Positions 1 through 13,735 of a stretch of DNA of 64,000 nt are shown here, one piece after another (position 1 is the stretch's first letter; each line of letters opens with the position of its first letter). This DNA is from Bemisia tabaci (Eukaryota; Arthropoda; Insecta; Hemiptera; Aleyrodidae), in assembly GCF_918797505.1 (NCBI RefSeq), contig NC_092800.1, positions 6,138,001 through 6,202,000 on the forward strand, read 5' to 3'. The notes beneath the pieces were generated by a model. That model did no database searches. It worked only from the letters and a program-made list of their open reading frames with translations, and was not told where the DNA came from. Made by a program: the position numbers and the translations under genes.

Positions 1-2039
1 CGAAGTACGAAGTACAGCACTTCGCAACATGGTTTTCTTTCTAAATGCCAGTAAGAAAAGAAATCGCACAACGAGAAGTCGGGGGCAGATAAATTGTATA
101 CAAGATAAATCGTATACTCCCGTCGAAATCAGATAAATCATATACAGATGGATGGTGAGAGGATAATTCATATAATTTGCCAGTTTGTCAAACTTTTGGG
201 CGATCGCGAAATTCACTCTGAGTTCTGATCATTCATAATTTCATAGCCCTTCTTTCTCACAAATAATGTACGGAATTTTTTTTACCTAATACCACCAATA
301 ATTCTCATTTGGATTATTAATTATTTCTGCACTAATATTTCCAAAGACATATATTTTACATCTAGATAAGGTGGATTGCCAATTATCGATACTATCCACA
401 GACTGTCAAGCTTTTTGGGGTAACGTAACCAGTCTGTTGGCTTAAATTTTAAGCGTCTTTGAGAAGAACTTAGTTCATTCTGACATTGTTGAGTCCATAT
501 AAAATTTAAAAAATTCTAGTGAAGAACTGTGTGCAGCCCGTTTAGGAGTCCCCAATATTTTGTGTCAATCTGTGTGGCAGTGACCGTTCGTCTGTCCTGA
601 TTACGGAGGCCAATTTTTAATAATTTTAAATAAGTTAAAGATACAGTCCTACAATTTCAGTAGTGTCTTGCCAGTGGGTCAGCTCTTTTAGTATTTGTGT
701 CTCCAGATATCCGTCGAAGTTCATCCATGTGGAGCTCCTGTACCGAAGTGTCTTGCGTCCCCGTCCTTGACTTCATTCGTATCTGTTTTTTCCGAGTCAC
801 TTGAACAGCTTACTCTTATTTTCATTTAAAATCTTCCAAAAGGTCTGATGTTTGATCTCAACAGTTTACTTATCATAATTTAGTCAGGCTAATTTGTTCA
901 TCCTGCATGAATCATCTTGTTACGTCTCATTCCTCTCAATACGTGTGTAGTCCTGGCAGCTTGATTTGGCTTGACGCTAGTTTGTTCACACTTTAAATTG
1001 AAGACCCCACTAACTCCAGTTGAGAAATCAAGAGATAACGGGAGTATAAGGAGTCTCGGACAAGGAAGCTTAGCCACTGAAAGTTTCTTGATAACCCAGC
1101 ATTTGGATAAATGATAACAGGAAGTCAAACCGCAGGTTTGCTTGGTTTCAAGAAACCTTATTGGCAGCCTCTAAAACAAGCCACTAATTAGTGGCAAGTG
1201 CTCCAAATCCTTGGTAACTAACATCATCACTCTATCTTTGGGCAGAGGTAAGTGAAATTGTCGTAACATCTTATGTCGTTAATAACTCTTGTAACTTATG
1301 TCGCAGCTGACAATGGAAGTAGAGAAAAATAGTCTCATATTTGAGGTTTTACATTTTCTGCTATCGCTGTCCAAATTACCAGAGACCTGAGTCGTTGGTG
1401 AGACCCACAGCTCAGCAAAACTTCGGCCTCTGCCTCCTAAAATTTTTCCTTTTCATCATTGGGCCTTATTTGTACACTTTAGTACCTACCCTGAAAAGCC
1501 GCTTTCTGCTGACTTCAACTGGTCAAGGGCATGGAGAAAGGCAACAAAATACGTGATAGAAAGATAACTTCAGCGGCCTCGTCATATCGTTGGGTTTGTT
1601 CTAATTATCTTTTGTGAACATTAAAAAAAGTCGCTTGGTACCAAACGTCAAAATAATCAACGACTCTCGGGCCATCCTAGTCACCTTATTGGCTACTAAT
1701 CCCTAATTAATGATCACCATCTCTTCTTCCTTGAGGGTCCGAGGGTGAGATGTGTTTCAGATATTCTCAAGAATATCGACATTTCAAATAATAAATGTCA
1801 AATTCTGCTATCTATATTGCCCTTATGCCTTTTCCGAAGTGAGGTTAGTTTAAATTGTTGGTAGATTGCTAACAAATCATAACAAGAGTACAGTTTGATG
1901 TTCGGTACCCACCAACCAACAATTTGATGCTAGTATGCAATTTACCCATCAGACACCCAGTATATAAATTACCGTGTATGCGATTTATACTAACTCCGAG
2001 AAGTCTAGCTATCAACTCCTTAGCAGGATATTGATGGCC
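1..2039. other. No gene seen
   Basis: AT-rich DNA with only chance-length open frames (up to about 76 codons) and no splice-supported exon. A short motif, agataaatcgtatac, recurs imperfectly around 60-150. Nothing else is supported. Confidence 0.6.
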
Positions 2040-2280
2040 ACAGTGCGAGACCACGTACCTCTGTTGCGATGTTTCGAAATTTCCGCTCCTATTTCATTTT
2101 TCCGAAGAAAAATAAGCAGACTTCATGGCTTGAAATGTATATTCAGAACATTCCACAAACATAAAAAAACAATCAAAAATAGTTCAAGAAATAACGTTCA
2201 CTAGATTTTTAAAGAAAAATTATATTAAAGCAAGAAATCTGCAACGTCGCAAACGGAAATACTCGGTTTTACACTTTGGA
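2040..2280. mobile_element. TIR element, family T copy 1 (diverged)
   Basis: About 240 bp whose ends are diverged inverted repeats. The left end reads tgttgcgatgtttcgaaa and the right end carries the inverted form around tctgcaacgtcgcaaacgg. The same layout occurs at 39001-39257, where the ends are better preserved. No coding capacity, so a non-autonomous MITE is the likely identity. Confidence 0.5.
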
Positions 2281-2580
2281 CATCAAAATACATGATCCCG
2301 GATGAAGGTCCAGGTAGTTTTCAACAAGCATATCGGCACAAAAAACGCACAAAAATGGAAAACAAAACCGAGATCATAATAAAGTCTAATTTTTTGGCAA
2401 CACTGACCGAAAACAATTTTATGGAAAATTATTTGGCCCTCTTGGACTAGGGTACCTTTTACCTTAGACAACGATTCAGAGTAATGCGTATAATGCGTCA
2501 CCAAAGCTGAGAACCCCTGGAAGAAAGGTGTTGCGCAATCAAAAGGTATCAGACTCTATTTTACAGGTAAAAGAATGGGG

Positions 2581-2642
2581 ACAATACCAAGGCGCATTCT
2601 AATTGAATGTGACAATACCAAGGTGCATTTTGATTGAATGTG
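2581..2642. repeat. 31-bp direct tandem repeat, two units
   Basis: Two adjacent 31-bp units (2581-2611 and 2612-2642) begin acaataccaagg and end attgaatgtg, with two differences between them. This is a simple local duplication with no gene nearby. Confidence 0.85.
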
Positions 2643-3045
2643 ACACCGGCAATGCTGAAAACAAAAAGCTATTGAAAACCTGACCTTCACGGATCACTTT
2701 CTGTTTCACCTGTCTGTGCAACCTTCCCTCGGGAGCAAGGGTTTGTCCTACCAACTCTCAAGGTTGATATGTCTGACACGACCATCACAGCAATCCGCTT
2801 GAAAGCAGAAAATGTATTAAAAAGAGCGTCAATCAAATCTCATGTATTAAAAAGACCCATAGGTATGGTTATCACGCACAGAGGTCAAGTATTGGTATCT
2901 TGTTGCTAAAAAAGTTATCTACCTAGAAATGTATACACTCTTTTGAATTTTTTTTACCATTATGTTTACACATAATTCCGTCTTCAGAAAAAGTCTCTTG
3001 AAAGTGCGTTTAATGGTCACCTACTTTACTGCTCCGTAGAAGAAT

Positions 3046-3171
3046 ATTGGACGTATTTCTATCAAACGAAACTATGTGCATTATGACGTGAGCCCTGTTA
3101 TGCATATATTCTAATGAGTCTCAGGGCTCATGTCTTGATGGAGATAGTTCCTATTGGCAGAAATACGTCAG
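3046..3171. mobile_element. Short foldback element (TTGGACGTATTTCT end)
   Basis: A 126-bp imperfect hairpin. The left arm runs from ttggacgtatttctatcaaa through gtgagccctg. The right arm returns as cagggctcatg and ends gcagaaatacgtca. The terminal motif is shared with the larger inverted repeat at 63344-63730, so it belongs to a dispersed family. It is non-coding. Confidence 0.6.
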
Positions 3172-4200
3172 AAATACATTTCACATCGTCTTAAAAATAA
3201 TTTTGATTTCAAACGTTTCGCGATTAATTTAATTTTTTACATATTTCAGGTATATTTACTCTCATGAAAGACCGTGAGTTAAAATAAAAAGAAAAAACCT
3301 CACAAATAAACGAAAAAATGATATCAATGCACATAGTAATCGCGCAATTTTTTTTTTTCAACTCCGATTCTGATTACAAGAGAATTATATTTCAACTGAA
3401 TTAATTTTTTAGCGAACTCTGATTCAAGTAATTTTTGGATACAAATGGTTTGCGGAATATTTTTCTTAACGATTCATTTAGAATTCCCTCATTTCAGATA
3501 ACTTGACCACCCGGAAGCATTGCCAATTTTAAAAATAAGATGAGATGAATTCTGAAAGGAAAAAAGACTGAAACCGTGATCAGAATGAAACAGAAAATAG
3601 AAACATATGCGGAGGGGTGTTTTTATTATTAAAAACTTTGAGGGAGTTTAGTGGTGGACAGATGTTACGTTCCAATCAAAAGTTCTCGAGTAGAGCTACA
3701 AACCATACGCTGATATTGGATAAACATACTTCAGTTACGGTTCATGAATACAGAGGAGAAGAAAAATAAGACGGCGAAAAAAATCAAGACCGATGAAAAA
3801 AGGCGTTGGTACGGGAATATACATCGCAATGGAGCGCGGCAGCGAAAACAATCAAGGCTGCCATATTTTTTTCCGGAGGAAAATTCGCACATTTCATGAT
3901 TTACCTACGGATCCAAAGCGTACGTATTTTTAGATGTCACAACATCGCAAACAAGATTAATTTAAATGGAAGAAACGTATCGAACCGATCAGAATCCAAC
4001 TCAAAATTGGATCAGATATCAAAATCGAGGAGGAAAAGAAAGGACCCCTCCTCCGGAGGCGCAATAAAAATCTCATCTCGGTTCGCCATATTTTTCTCTC
4101 GCCTTGCAGATCTCAAGTGAAGAGGGAACAATGAGCCAAGACGCAATCATTCGAGGAGATCCTTTTCATGTTGACACGATTTTCCCTCTTCCCGTCCATG
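3172..4200. other. No gene seen
   Basis: AT-rich sequence. One open frame of about 104 codons (3806-4120, plus) has lysine/serine-rich low-complexity content typical of A-rich DNA, and no splice or domain support. Nothing else is recognised. Confidence 0.5.
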
Positions 4201-4453
4201 CCGCCGAGCTAAGGAAAAACGCCGTATGAGCCTTTGGGCGTTGCCAGATATACTTCAATAAAACCAGAATGTTCTTGGAAAATTTTGAATATTTTTCCTC
4301 AAAATTTTCAGAAAGTTTTCTTCCCATTTTTATCTAAAATATCCGAAAATTTCAAGTAGAAATATGAATAACTTTTCTCATAAATATTTGTTATATCCGG
4401 AGAAATTTGGCAACTCTCGAATGTTCATACGACGTTCTTCCTTAGCACGGCAG
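4201..4453. mobile_element. Family A MITE, copy 1
   Basis: About 253 bp. The left end reads gagctaaggaaaaacgccgt and the right end returns as acgttcttccttagcacggc. Both ends carry a subterminal gttgcca/tggcaac motif. The tetranucleotide catg lies next to both ends and could be a target duplication. Eight copies of this family occur in the window. There is no ORF for a transposase, so it is non-autonomous. Confidence 0.85.
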
Positions 4454-7400
4454 CATGTTTTGCCTAGTGTGTCTCGTGTCATCGTAAATCTTCCTCCCGA
4501 TTTTGGACATCTGTTGACTGACACCCCAGAGGTCATCCTGCATGACCTCGTTTTGATTCCGGGGGCAATTTTTTGAATATAAAGCCACAATGAAACGGTA
4601 TGGTGTATCGATACGCCATAGAAAAAAACAATCTAGATCGTCTACGAGGGTAGTTCTGCCAGCATGAGTTTCTTGAGGGGTGAGATCGTTGAATTTCAGC
4701 ATGTAATTTTGTAAATATTGGTCGGATCTGATTGGAAAATGACACGCTCTGTCTTGAAGTAAAATGCATGACCCGTGTTTGGTGGCCATTGAATGAACCG
4801 TCCCAGATAGGGTACATTGTTACAACGTTCCGTATAGCTTTTTGCGGCGGGCTTCAGACAAGGGAAGAAGATGTACATTGTAACGACTCTCGGTGGAACA
4901 TGTTTCTAAATCTTAATGTTAAAGATAACGCTGATTTACAGATAGATTACTCTCTGAAATGTTAGAAAACGAAATTTTCTACGTATAAATATTTTTGTTT
5001 CATAACCAAACGTCACAATGATGAGGACCAAGAAAACTGACTTTTTTCTACTTGACATATTTTCAAAAGCTTTAGCTTTGAATTTTCTTTGTTTTACACA
5101 CAAACAAAAAAAAAATAAAAAAAAACCTTCTGATGCAAAATGTATTTGATGAAAACGAAACAACTGCCCTTCCAAGTAGACATCTGCGGCACGATCAAAA
5201 ATGCGAAAAGAGTATCGCCAATTTCGAAAAAAGAATAATAATTTGAATTTTACATTAAGTGATAATTGAATCAATTGAAAAATAAAAATTTGGATCTTTC
5301 TTCATCGAACGTTATGTGTTTTAGTACTTATGTATCAATGTACCCTCTTTAATATTCTCCATCCTTTGTGCCGCTTGTCCTCCTTGGAAAAAAGACGGTC
5401 ATCAAATATAAATTTTTCTTCACTTCAAATGATGCAATCCATACCCCCTCCCACAAAAAGGACACCTGAGCCAGAACGGCAGCCTTGCGCCTGCAGAAAG
5501 CTAATTCAATTAGGGCTGATTGCCATAAGTATCAGAACTTAATTCGAAGCCACATCCATTTTGGCGCCGACTCATGATATTAAGCTTACATTGTAGCATA
5601 CAATTTAACCACAAAGCTAAACCGACTAAGGGAAATATGAATTTCCAAATGTTACTACCTGGTTTCGGTAAAATCAACGTTTAAAAATCATACAGGATGG
5701 ATTTCCTTACAGCACGGTTTTTAATGAGCGATCAGTATAGAGCCACGCTTAAGACATTGAAACCGAGTCACACGAGATGAGCAGAAACCCTAAACGAGTA
5801 GCCTACTTCATTGCTTCCTGCGAAGAGCCTCTAAATGATTTAATTAAAGAGGCGCCATTGCCTCCAAACATATTCAATCCAACTATTCAAATTGCCATGG
5901 AAGATCGTTCCCGAAACATTTTTCCGAATCCTTGAGTGTCCTCCTGGGGGGCACGGGAATTTAATGCGACATTTTGTTTTTCTTGCTTCATGTCGAATAC
6001 ACAGGATGGAGCTACTTGCAAGCTAATAACTCAATCCACACTACTTTGTAACTCGGAGTGACAGCATTGATTAGGTGATTTATTTCCGACTAAGGTGAGC
6101 TGGAGGTTGACTTGCGTTGTTTCGCGCGGGTGATGGCCGATTCAGATCGGATTTTGATTTAATTTAACGAGTGAGTGTCCGGTTACCATACCTCCTCATT
6201 CGCCTCTTTTTTTGCCAATTTTTTTCTTGGTGAGGAGTGGTTCTGGTACTTCGGTCGTCCCAACCCTCTGAGCTATATTGGCAAATGCGAGGTTGTCAGT
6301 TTGTGCGAGATTGTTCGGCGGGTTAGAAAGTTATTCGGGAAAAATAATCTACATCATATTAATGGTTCCATTGTCCTATTTGATTAAAAAAAACTCGCCA
6401 AAGATCTATATGATTCTTCGCTCGAGAAATGTAAGAATTTTCTGTTGAGAGTGGTTTCCGATACACGGATGGTAGGTCGGATACACTTTCGAGGATTTTT
6501 ATAGGAAATGTTGGTGTGAAACTCCTCCACATTCTTCAATAACGGATCGAAATTAAAAAATTGTCAAAAATTAAATCTTGCTACGTAATTTACATGATGG
6601 AGCTGATATCTATCTGCTATGTTATCTTAGGAAAAACAACACGTATTTCAGCTAAGTTGAGTTATATTCCGCAAAACCAAGCAACCGGAAAAGTTTGATC
6701 CTGACGATGGTGCGAAGACGCTGAAGAGCGCCTATAAATTAAAATGTTTCTCCCAAACCATCGGCATTTAGAGGAATGGGCCTTTGAAGGCAATCAGGAA
6801 TATGCTCAGAATGCCTGATAAAAGGATTGTTATGAAATAATAATTTATGTCTTTTCAATGTTATACTTCTAAGATATGTAAGCTAATCGTAAGCTATTAG
6901 GACTTTAAGGACTGAAAGCATGAGATTATCCGCTACGGGGAAAATATTAGGTAGCATTTACAATATTCTGGTTAATAAACGGCTCAACCAGAGAGCATGG
7001 TAACTTTCATCAAAATTATCGTGAAAGTAACAAGATTTTTCCTTAATGTGACAATCATTTTGGTGGAAGTTACTATAATGTCTGGTTATGCCATTTTTTA
7101 ACGAGAGTATGGTAAATGCTAACCATCTTTTTTTCCGCGCCTCAGAGATATTTGAGGTGAGAAAAAAAAGAAAAAAAATGAACCCAGCGTATCAGCTACG
7201 ATCTGAGGCATCCTTACAAAGTCCTATAACTGAACGAGGAAATCATTCGGGCGATTTTGATACAGCTACTGAAACTTAAACTTGTTTCCATCAGTTATCC
7301 TTCATTTCAATTGAATAGCTTGAAGTCCAGCGACACAGAAACAAAACTGACATTTCTGTAAGATAGACTTGAGTACAGACTATCCTATTCCTCTCTTTTC

Positions 7401-10400
7401 TCATTAGAATACTCAGATTGAAGAAAGATAGGATAGAGGGCAACTCCGCGACTTTCTTTCCCCCATTCCATCTCGTCCCAAACGTAATCGTTCAAAGAGA
7501 GAGAAAAAAAAAAGTCCAAAAGAAAAAATCGATCCCCGACCGTCTCACAGAGATTCACTGTGCCGAAGTCACGGGCAGTCTGCATAAAAATAGGATTTGT
7601 TTGCATGTATCCGCAAAGAGTAATGGAAATGATAGCGTGGAAAGAGACGGATGATTGAAATGAGCATCAGGCGTTACGGAGCGAGAAAAAAATTATAATA
7701 ATAGGAGCACATTTTCATGCTACAATGTGTACATGCAAATATTTTTCTTCTTCATAACATCCAGCGATGCGATGATATCTGCGAAATTACATCCGAATGT
7801 TTCCAACGGGTAAATCAAGTCTCTGCACCCGGTCTGCGAGGAGCTCCTTCCATGTTTTATCGAGAAGCCTCTAATTAATTATAATTTATCGTAGAAATTC
7901 GTTTAACATTTAAATCCGTGTTCTTGTAGGTCCGCTTCTCGCGAGGTATGTCCTATGCGTGTGGCCTATATCGTACAAAAAATATGTAAAAATTGATGTT
8001 GGTACTCATAGAATGCTGTTTTTCACTTGGATTGACTAATTTGATTTAAATTGAACTGCGGATAACACACGGACCAAAATTACTAGTCTGCGGAATTTAA
8101 TTGATGAGCATCGCATTCAGAAGATAACCTATATTCCTTAGCATTTAATTAAACACCGCCTAATTTTATATCTATTGTGCACATTTTCCCCGACGTTTGA
8201 TGCTGAGTAGCTTCAATCTTGAACTTTAATTTTTTTCTTGCAATTCTTTTTAACGAACGAGTTTGACTGATGCGTAGCAAATTATTAAATTCTGCTTTTA
8301 GAGATTTTTGATGTACGCATTTTCAGCAGGAACTTGTCCGCGTTTTCTCACAAATAAATTCTGCTAACGTATAAATACGTTTAAACAGTCATGCCAGTTT
8401 GAGACAGAGAAATAATGAATCACTTAAAGCTATGATTTTCCCGTTATGTTAAAGAAAGCTAAGTACATTGTAGTTAAATGAAAAGCTATAGAGGAGTATC
8501 GTTGGATCATTGAAACCATTAAGTGCCAGATTTCAAAGCATGATCAATTCATGTATATTTGGGAATCCTGAAAATATCTAAGGAAAAAACGAAATGCGAT
8601 ACTTGTACAATTTTCGGCAGCTGAAGGAGCATATTCATCATAAAAACTGAACAGAGGATTTTACATCAAGTTTCAAGCATTTGAGTACACAATCAAATTA
8701 AATTGTGTGGCCAAAACATAGCTCTGGCCTTTCTGTGATGTTTCGAATCAAGCTTTGTATATAACATCTAACAAAATCCGTCGTGATCCATTCTCATTAC
8801 AGAATTTTAAATTAAATAAATAAATTATGATACTAAATTTAAAAAAAAAAAACGGCGCAAAGAGCCTATTCTCAAAGTTGCAGTAATTCATTTCGTGCAT
8901 TATAAAAGTCGTGCGGTACATTCTATTAAGATAAAAAGAATTCTAAGCGATGAGTAGGGCTCCAAAGGCAGGATGCGTGACCTGATCTCGATCGGATAGT
9001 TGGTGCTGTCTATGGCTACGAAAATGGGAATAAAGAAGAGATGGTTAGTCAGCTCCCCGCCCTTGCTATCTTGTCTCCTCACTCCTTCGTTGTATCACTC
9101 CTCTGTTTTTCGAGAACCCACCCTGAAACTTTGGATTAGTGCGGCATTTTATCGATAGAGCGCTCTAGTTATATGAAAATTGACGGATTTTTTCCTTCTC
9201 CTCTGTGCTCTATCGGAATGATAGCAGTTGTCAAATTGCGAATCATTTCGGTTTAAAATACTGACGGTGGGTTAAAGCTACCGGCTCTTGAAGCATTGAA
9301 AGTATTGGGAATTTTTAATTAGTTTTCAGAATACAGTTACATTGAATACGTTTATTTCATAGGGAATAAAAACTTTAAAAAAATGAAACGACCAAGCAAG
9401 AATGTCTCATCAATCGAGACATCATTGTTCGGAATATCACTTTGCGATATCTTTGTATATTTTTTTGGTGACTTATTGATTTGAATTTGCTTAATTGCGC
9501 TTTACGGCTCCGAAATAATTTTACGGGTAGGGGGTCCACCCCCTATCATTACTGCCAGCCTGACAAGGATTATCAAGAAAGTTTGAGGAAATTTAATTCA
9601 GCAAAAAATTGTGAGCACAATGACATGATTATGAACGATAGATTGAAAGACTGGAATACAATAATGATCGATAAGGAACTAATATTTTAGGCTCTCGTCA
9701 TATCCATATAGAGCGAAAAAGTACTAATCGACCTCTACAAAGAGTGTCCGAAGAGAATCAACAAACGAAGACAAATCAAGTGTTCCTCCGGAACAGGATT
9801 CCTCTAGTAAAAGCACAGGAAAACAGGATTCACCCGAAATGACAGCTACCCGAGAGCACAAGTCTACTCAAACTAACCTCCTCTTAATGCCCGATGATAA
9901 TGCAATCTTCTCTCTGTCAAAGAATTAGTTTCAAAAACACGAATTTCAGTTTAAAATTAATTTCGTTATTTTCCGGAGGATGATCACGGAGGAAGGTGTC
10001 GTGGTTGATGACGATGTCGCAACTTTTATTACATCTAGGAAAAGTGTTGAGCGTTTTCAATTGAAAATCTAATTGATTTTTTTCTCTGATCGCATGCAAC
10101 TTTCAGAAAAAAATTTGGACCGATTTCGAATGTTCTTGTAACCAAAATCGAAGAAGCATCGACATTTGTACTTGCAGTTGAGGTTATGCGGCGTGAAAGG
10201 GGGTTAAAGTCATTTAAGTCATAATAAGGTCATTCACTTTTCAGTTTCACTCAGCAGAAAAGTTTATAATAATTTTTGTACGGCGATCCGAAGACCATTT
10301 CTTTCCAATCAACGGGTCGTCCTGTTAAACGCCGTGTAACCTCAATTGCGTGTAAAAAGGCTGATGTCTCTTCGATTCTGGCATTTTGACCAACTGAGAT

Positions 10401-10433
10401 GCTTTCCCGAAAGATAAACTCTGTATTTGAATA
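4454..10433. other. 6-kb stretch with no supported gene
   Basis: Only chance-length open frames (up to about 115 codons, several of them mutually overlapping on both strands at 4440-4970). Homopolymer and A/T-rich runs are common. I see no domain, no convincing exon with flanking splice signals and no strong inverted-repeat element. Confidence 0.5.
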
Positions 10434-11007
10434 ATGCGCGGAGCGTAAAACAATGGAAGAATCCAAAGTTAGGTTCGGGCCCAACATACAACTATATCAA
10501 CTCCGCGGTGAGCCGGGTTGCATACGCTCCATTTTACGGGCGAAATCTGAGATCTGCCTACAGGTTCCGCTACATGGTACGGGTGCAACTAGAGCTTCTC
10601 TCAAGTGTGACGTGGCGTTCATTTCGGACAACTAGGTATTTGGAGTTTGGAAGCTCCTGTTGCTCAGATTTGTGATGCGATACTAGGAAACTGATGCTTC
10701 CCGAAGGATCAACCCAGACTTTGAATAAATTTATATACAAAGCGTAAAACAATGAAGAAATATACGAAGTTGGGTTTGGACGTCACAAAACTCATTTAGC
10801 TATTTTAACTTCGGGGTGGGCCGGGATTCGAGGAAAATACTGATCGCACCTGTGCCCCCGTAAATTGCGAGAGCGCGTAGGCCGGCGGCAGCTCTCAGAT
10901 TTCACCTGCAAAATGGAGCGTATGCAACCTGGCCCACCGCGGAGTTAATATAGTTGCATGTTGGGTTCGAACCCAACTATGTATATCTTCTTCCATTGTT
11001 CACCGCG
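10434..11007. repeat. Composite inverted repeat with an internal third copy
   Basis: The left arm (about 10434-10562) and right arm (about 10884-11007) are inverted copies of ~125 bp sharing aacaatggaagaa, aactccgcggtg, ttgcatacgctccatttt and gaaatctgaga. A third, more diverged copy of the arm lies between them in direct orientation at about 10738-10830 (gcgtaaaacaatgaagaa). A direct repeat around cccgaaagat/cccgaaggat precedes both plus-oriented copies (10404 and 10698). No transposase ORF. This could be a foldback transposon or rearranged MITE copies. Confidence 0.75.
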
Positions 11008-12538
11008 TTGTTCTAAGTAGAAATAGCATAGCGGTCCGTTTCTTATGAAGTTTAAAAAGGCACCGATTTTATCGAAAAGCTAACAATACAAATTCTTATT
11101 TCAATCACCTGAACCGCAAACTGATAAGAATACATACACGTGACATTCAGTAAATGCAAACTTGCGATTGTTGGAGGGTGGAATCAAAATGAAATCATGA
11201 ATTGCATGGGCACATGGTGGTTTAGGATTCACTGCCGTACTTTATACTTTCCGTAATTTAAATGAAGCCCATTCTAGGTAAAAGAAGAGAGTTTTAAATG
11301 CAAAGGTGGAAAAGCAAAACGTATTTAAAATAAAATTTACAATGTAATCGTAGTTATTCCATCACTGGAAAGAAAATTGGTCACACGTACCAAAATTTGG
11401 TCTATGTGGAACAAAGAATAGTTCGGTTTGCATAACTGAAAATTGATGTCATGCGGCACCAATCAGACGCTAACGTGGGTTCTACAACTTCCGTCAAATG
11501 TCATCTTACTATTCCTTGCACAGAAAAACAATAGGAGGTTCGAAACTGTATCCTCAGAAGTAAAAAATGTATCATCATTCATGTTATCTGCAGTTAACAA
11601 TCAGCAAATCCACATTGAAATACGTCTTATTTTAATAAACATCTGTAAAACATGAGAGGCGATGCGATTTGACTGTCGTAATACATCAATTTCATCATTG
11701 TAACGCCAATTCCGTGGCTTCGAAATTTCTTCCGAGTTTTGGACTTTTTCAAAGCGGGTTTGCCCGTGATTTTGGCTCGGAAAATGCCCAATAAGTCACC
11801 TCTTAATCTGTGCGCCTGGTACTTTCAGAATATGAACGACAAAATACAAGAGTTAGTGACCCATAGTTCTACATTAGAGAAAAATATTGCGTGTTACAAA
11901 GTTGATAGAAAATGGAGGGGAAAAATCAGCGCCATAAAAATATTCCCTTAGATTAAGCCGAAAAAGACCATGCCCCGTGCTCGCGTAAATTCTGGCTTCA
12001 GAAGCATGGCATCCCCGTGCGACGAGATATTCTCTCGCTCGAATCGAAGCGCGAGGCTGTCCGTGGTATGTCCCACGGCGCGCAGACTGGTTTGTCACAC
12101 CACGTCCGTCAATATTCCATAGGCAGGAGAGCCAGGAGCGAACAGTTGAGGCCGAGGACGCTAGATGGCGGTAGGTATACTAATGAAAATCCCACTTATG
12201 GTGTGAGCGAGTGAGAGAGTGAGCAAGCTCCCTCATCCGGAGTTGAGTCCCCTCGGCAAGTACTGCACCTGACGGAATTCCCTGGAACTTCTGATCGATA
12301 GGATGGCTCCCAGTTTCCCCTCCTTCCCCTCCGACCGTCGGTGCGGTGCCCTGGCCCTTGTCCAAGCCAACGGCGAAAGGACACCGCGATATAAACAAGT
12401 TTTGTGCTGGCTCGCGGCTCCAATCTTGACCGCCGAGGAGAAAAAAATGTAGTGCTCAGCTCCACGGGGAAAAGCTGTCTCTTACGTGGCTTACTGTATC
12501 GATCTTATGACACTATGCCTCGTGTCCGAGATCGCCCT
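11008..12538. other. No gene seen; GC-richer patch at 12.2-12.45 kb
   Basis: No exon with splice support. From about 12200 to 12450 the DNA is GC-richer, with overlapping frames of 65-89 codons on both strands and a TATA-like gatataaac near 12390. This could be promoter-like, but no transcript start or reading frame can be defended. Confidence 0.4.
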
Positions 12539-12690
12539 TGAAATTTCGCGTGACGTGTCAACAACTTTCTGAAATTTCACGAAAGATAGCCTGAAATTTC
12601 AAATTGATGAAATTTAACATGAACTTGTCATAAAATTTCAAATTCATATTTACATGAAAATTTCAAATTATTACTTTTCAAGAAATTTTC
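12539..12690. repeat. GAAATTTC-rich repeat cluster
   Basis: The palindrome gaaatttc and close variants recur about five times in 150 bp, spaced 15-40 bp apart. The same palindrome clusters at both ends of the hAT-like remnant at 53911-54645, so this may be an isolated or decayed end of a related element. Confidence 0.45.
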
Positions 12691-13571
12691 CATCTCACCT
12701 AGTGTCAAAACATGCGTTGCAAATTTTGCGTCCAGAATTTCTTAGTCAGACGTGGATCAGTTGTCGCGATGTTTACTCAAAATAAAAAAAGAAAAAGAAA
12801 AAAAAGGGGGAAAAGAAGAAAATAAAGGTGTTAATAATCGATGCTGTTCTGTTGAGACCGGACGACATTTAAATAGTTTGAATCTACATTGTCTTGCTCA
12901 AGCACTATCACTTTTCATGACCTAACACTGCCAGTAGGGAAGGTATAAATTTAAGCATTCCAACACATGTTTTTCAAGCAGAATTTCACGTCGCACACGA
13001 TTCTTACATCGAAATTCCTTCAATCAGCTCCTAACGGAGTTCTTAACGTTTTTATTTGACATTGGTCACGGGAAATGTGAATTGCCCGGTCACAAGAAAT
13101 ACTTAATGCTCTGCGTGAGTCAAAGCGCAACTAATAACGGTTTTGGCGGGCTTCTCAATCGAGCGTCCCTCGTCCACCCTTCATAGTTCAAAGTGTAAAC
13201 AATTTGCTATAGCCAAGCCCGAGTGTCCAGATTGAGGTGACCGTATTTTTGTATCGCAGAGATTGCCACAGTATAACGTTTAGTGTGCAATTGGCTTACG
13301 TGAGAAAGCTATTGCGTTTCCGCGAGCGAGAGGTTTAAATTAACGAGTCAAGAAACAATACGTATCTTGTCTAGAAGTTAATTTCTGTGTCGCGAATCGT
13401 GTTCAACGTGGAATTTTGGTAGAGAAATATGGATCAGAATCCTTACCTCGGTAGGTTTTCTAGTCGCCCATTGCAGATTGATCCAATAAAACGCAATGAG
13501 TTGACCGTTTCGTCGCCAAAATAACGTTGGATTGGATCAACACAAAATGTTGCCGGGTTCACACAAATTGT
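12691..13571. other. No gene seen
   Basis: AT-rich sequence with a purine-rich run at 12780-12830. No supported exon or repeat. Confidence 0.5.
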
Positions 13572-13735
13572 CAGTGGCGTGGCGTGCTTTGCGATACATC
13601 GATTGATTCGCCACTCAAACCTATGAAAACAGATCGGTTATCAGGGTGTTCGCAGCGAACACCTTAGTGATCGATTCTTCACCATAGCTTCAAATGGCGA
13701 GATATCGATAATCGATCCTTCACGCCACGCCACTG
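13572..13735. mobile_element. Family C hAT-type MITE, copy 1, intact with 8-bp TSD
   Basis: A 164-bp element beginning CAGTGGCGTGGCGTG and ending CACGCCACGCCACTG. It is flanked on both sides by the identical octamer caaattgt (13564-13571 and 13736-13743). An 8-bp target duplication and CAGTGGCG-type termini are hallmarks of the hAT superfamily. It has no ORF and must have been moved by a transposase encoded elsewhere. The internal sequence contains tcgattatcgat-like palindromes. Confidence 0.9.
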
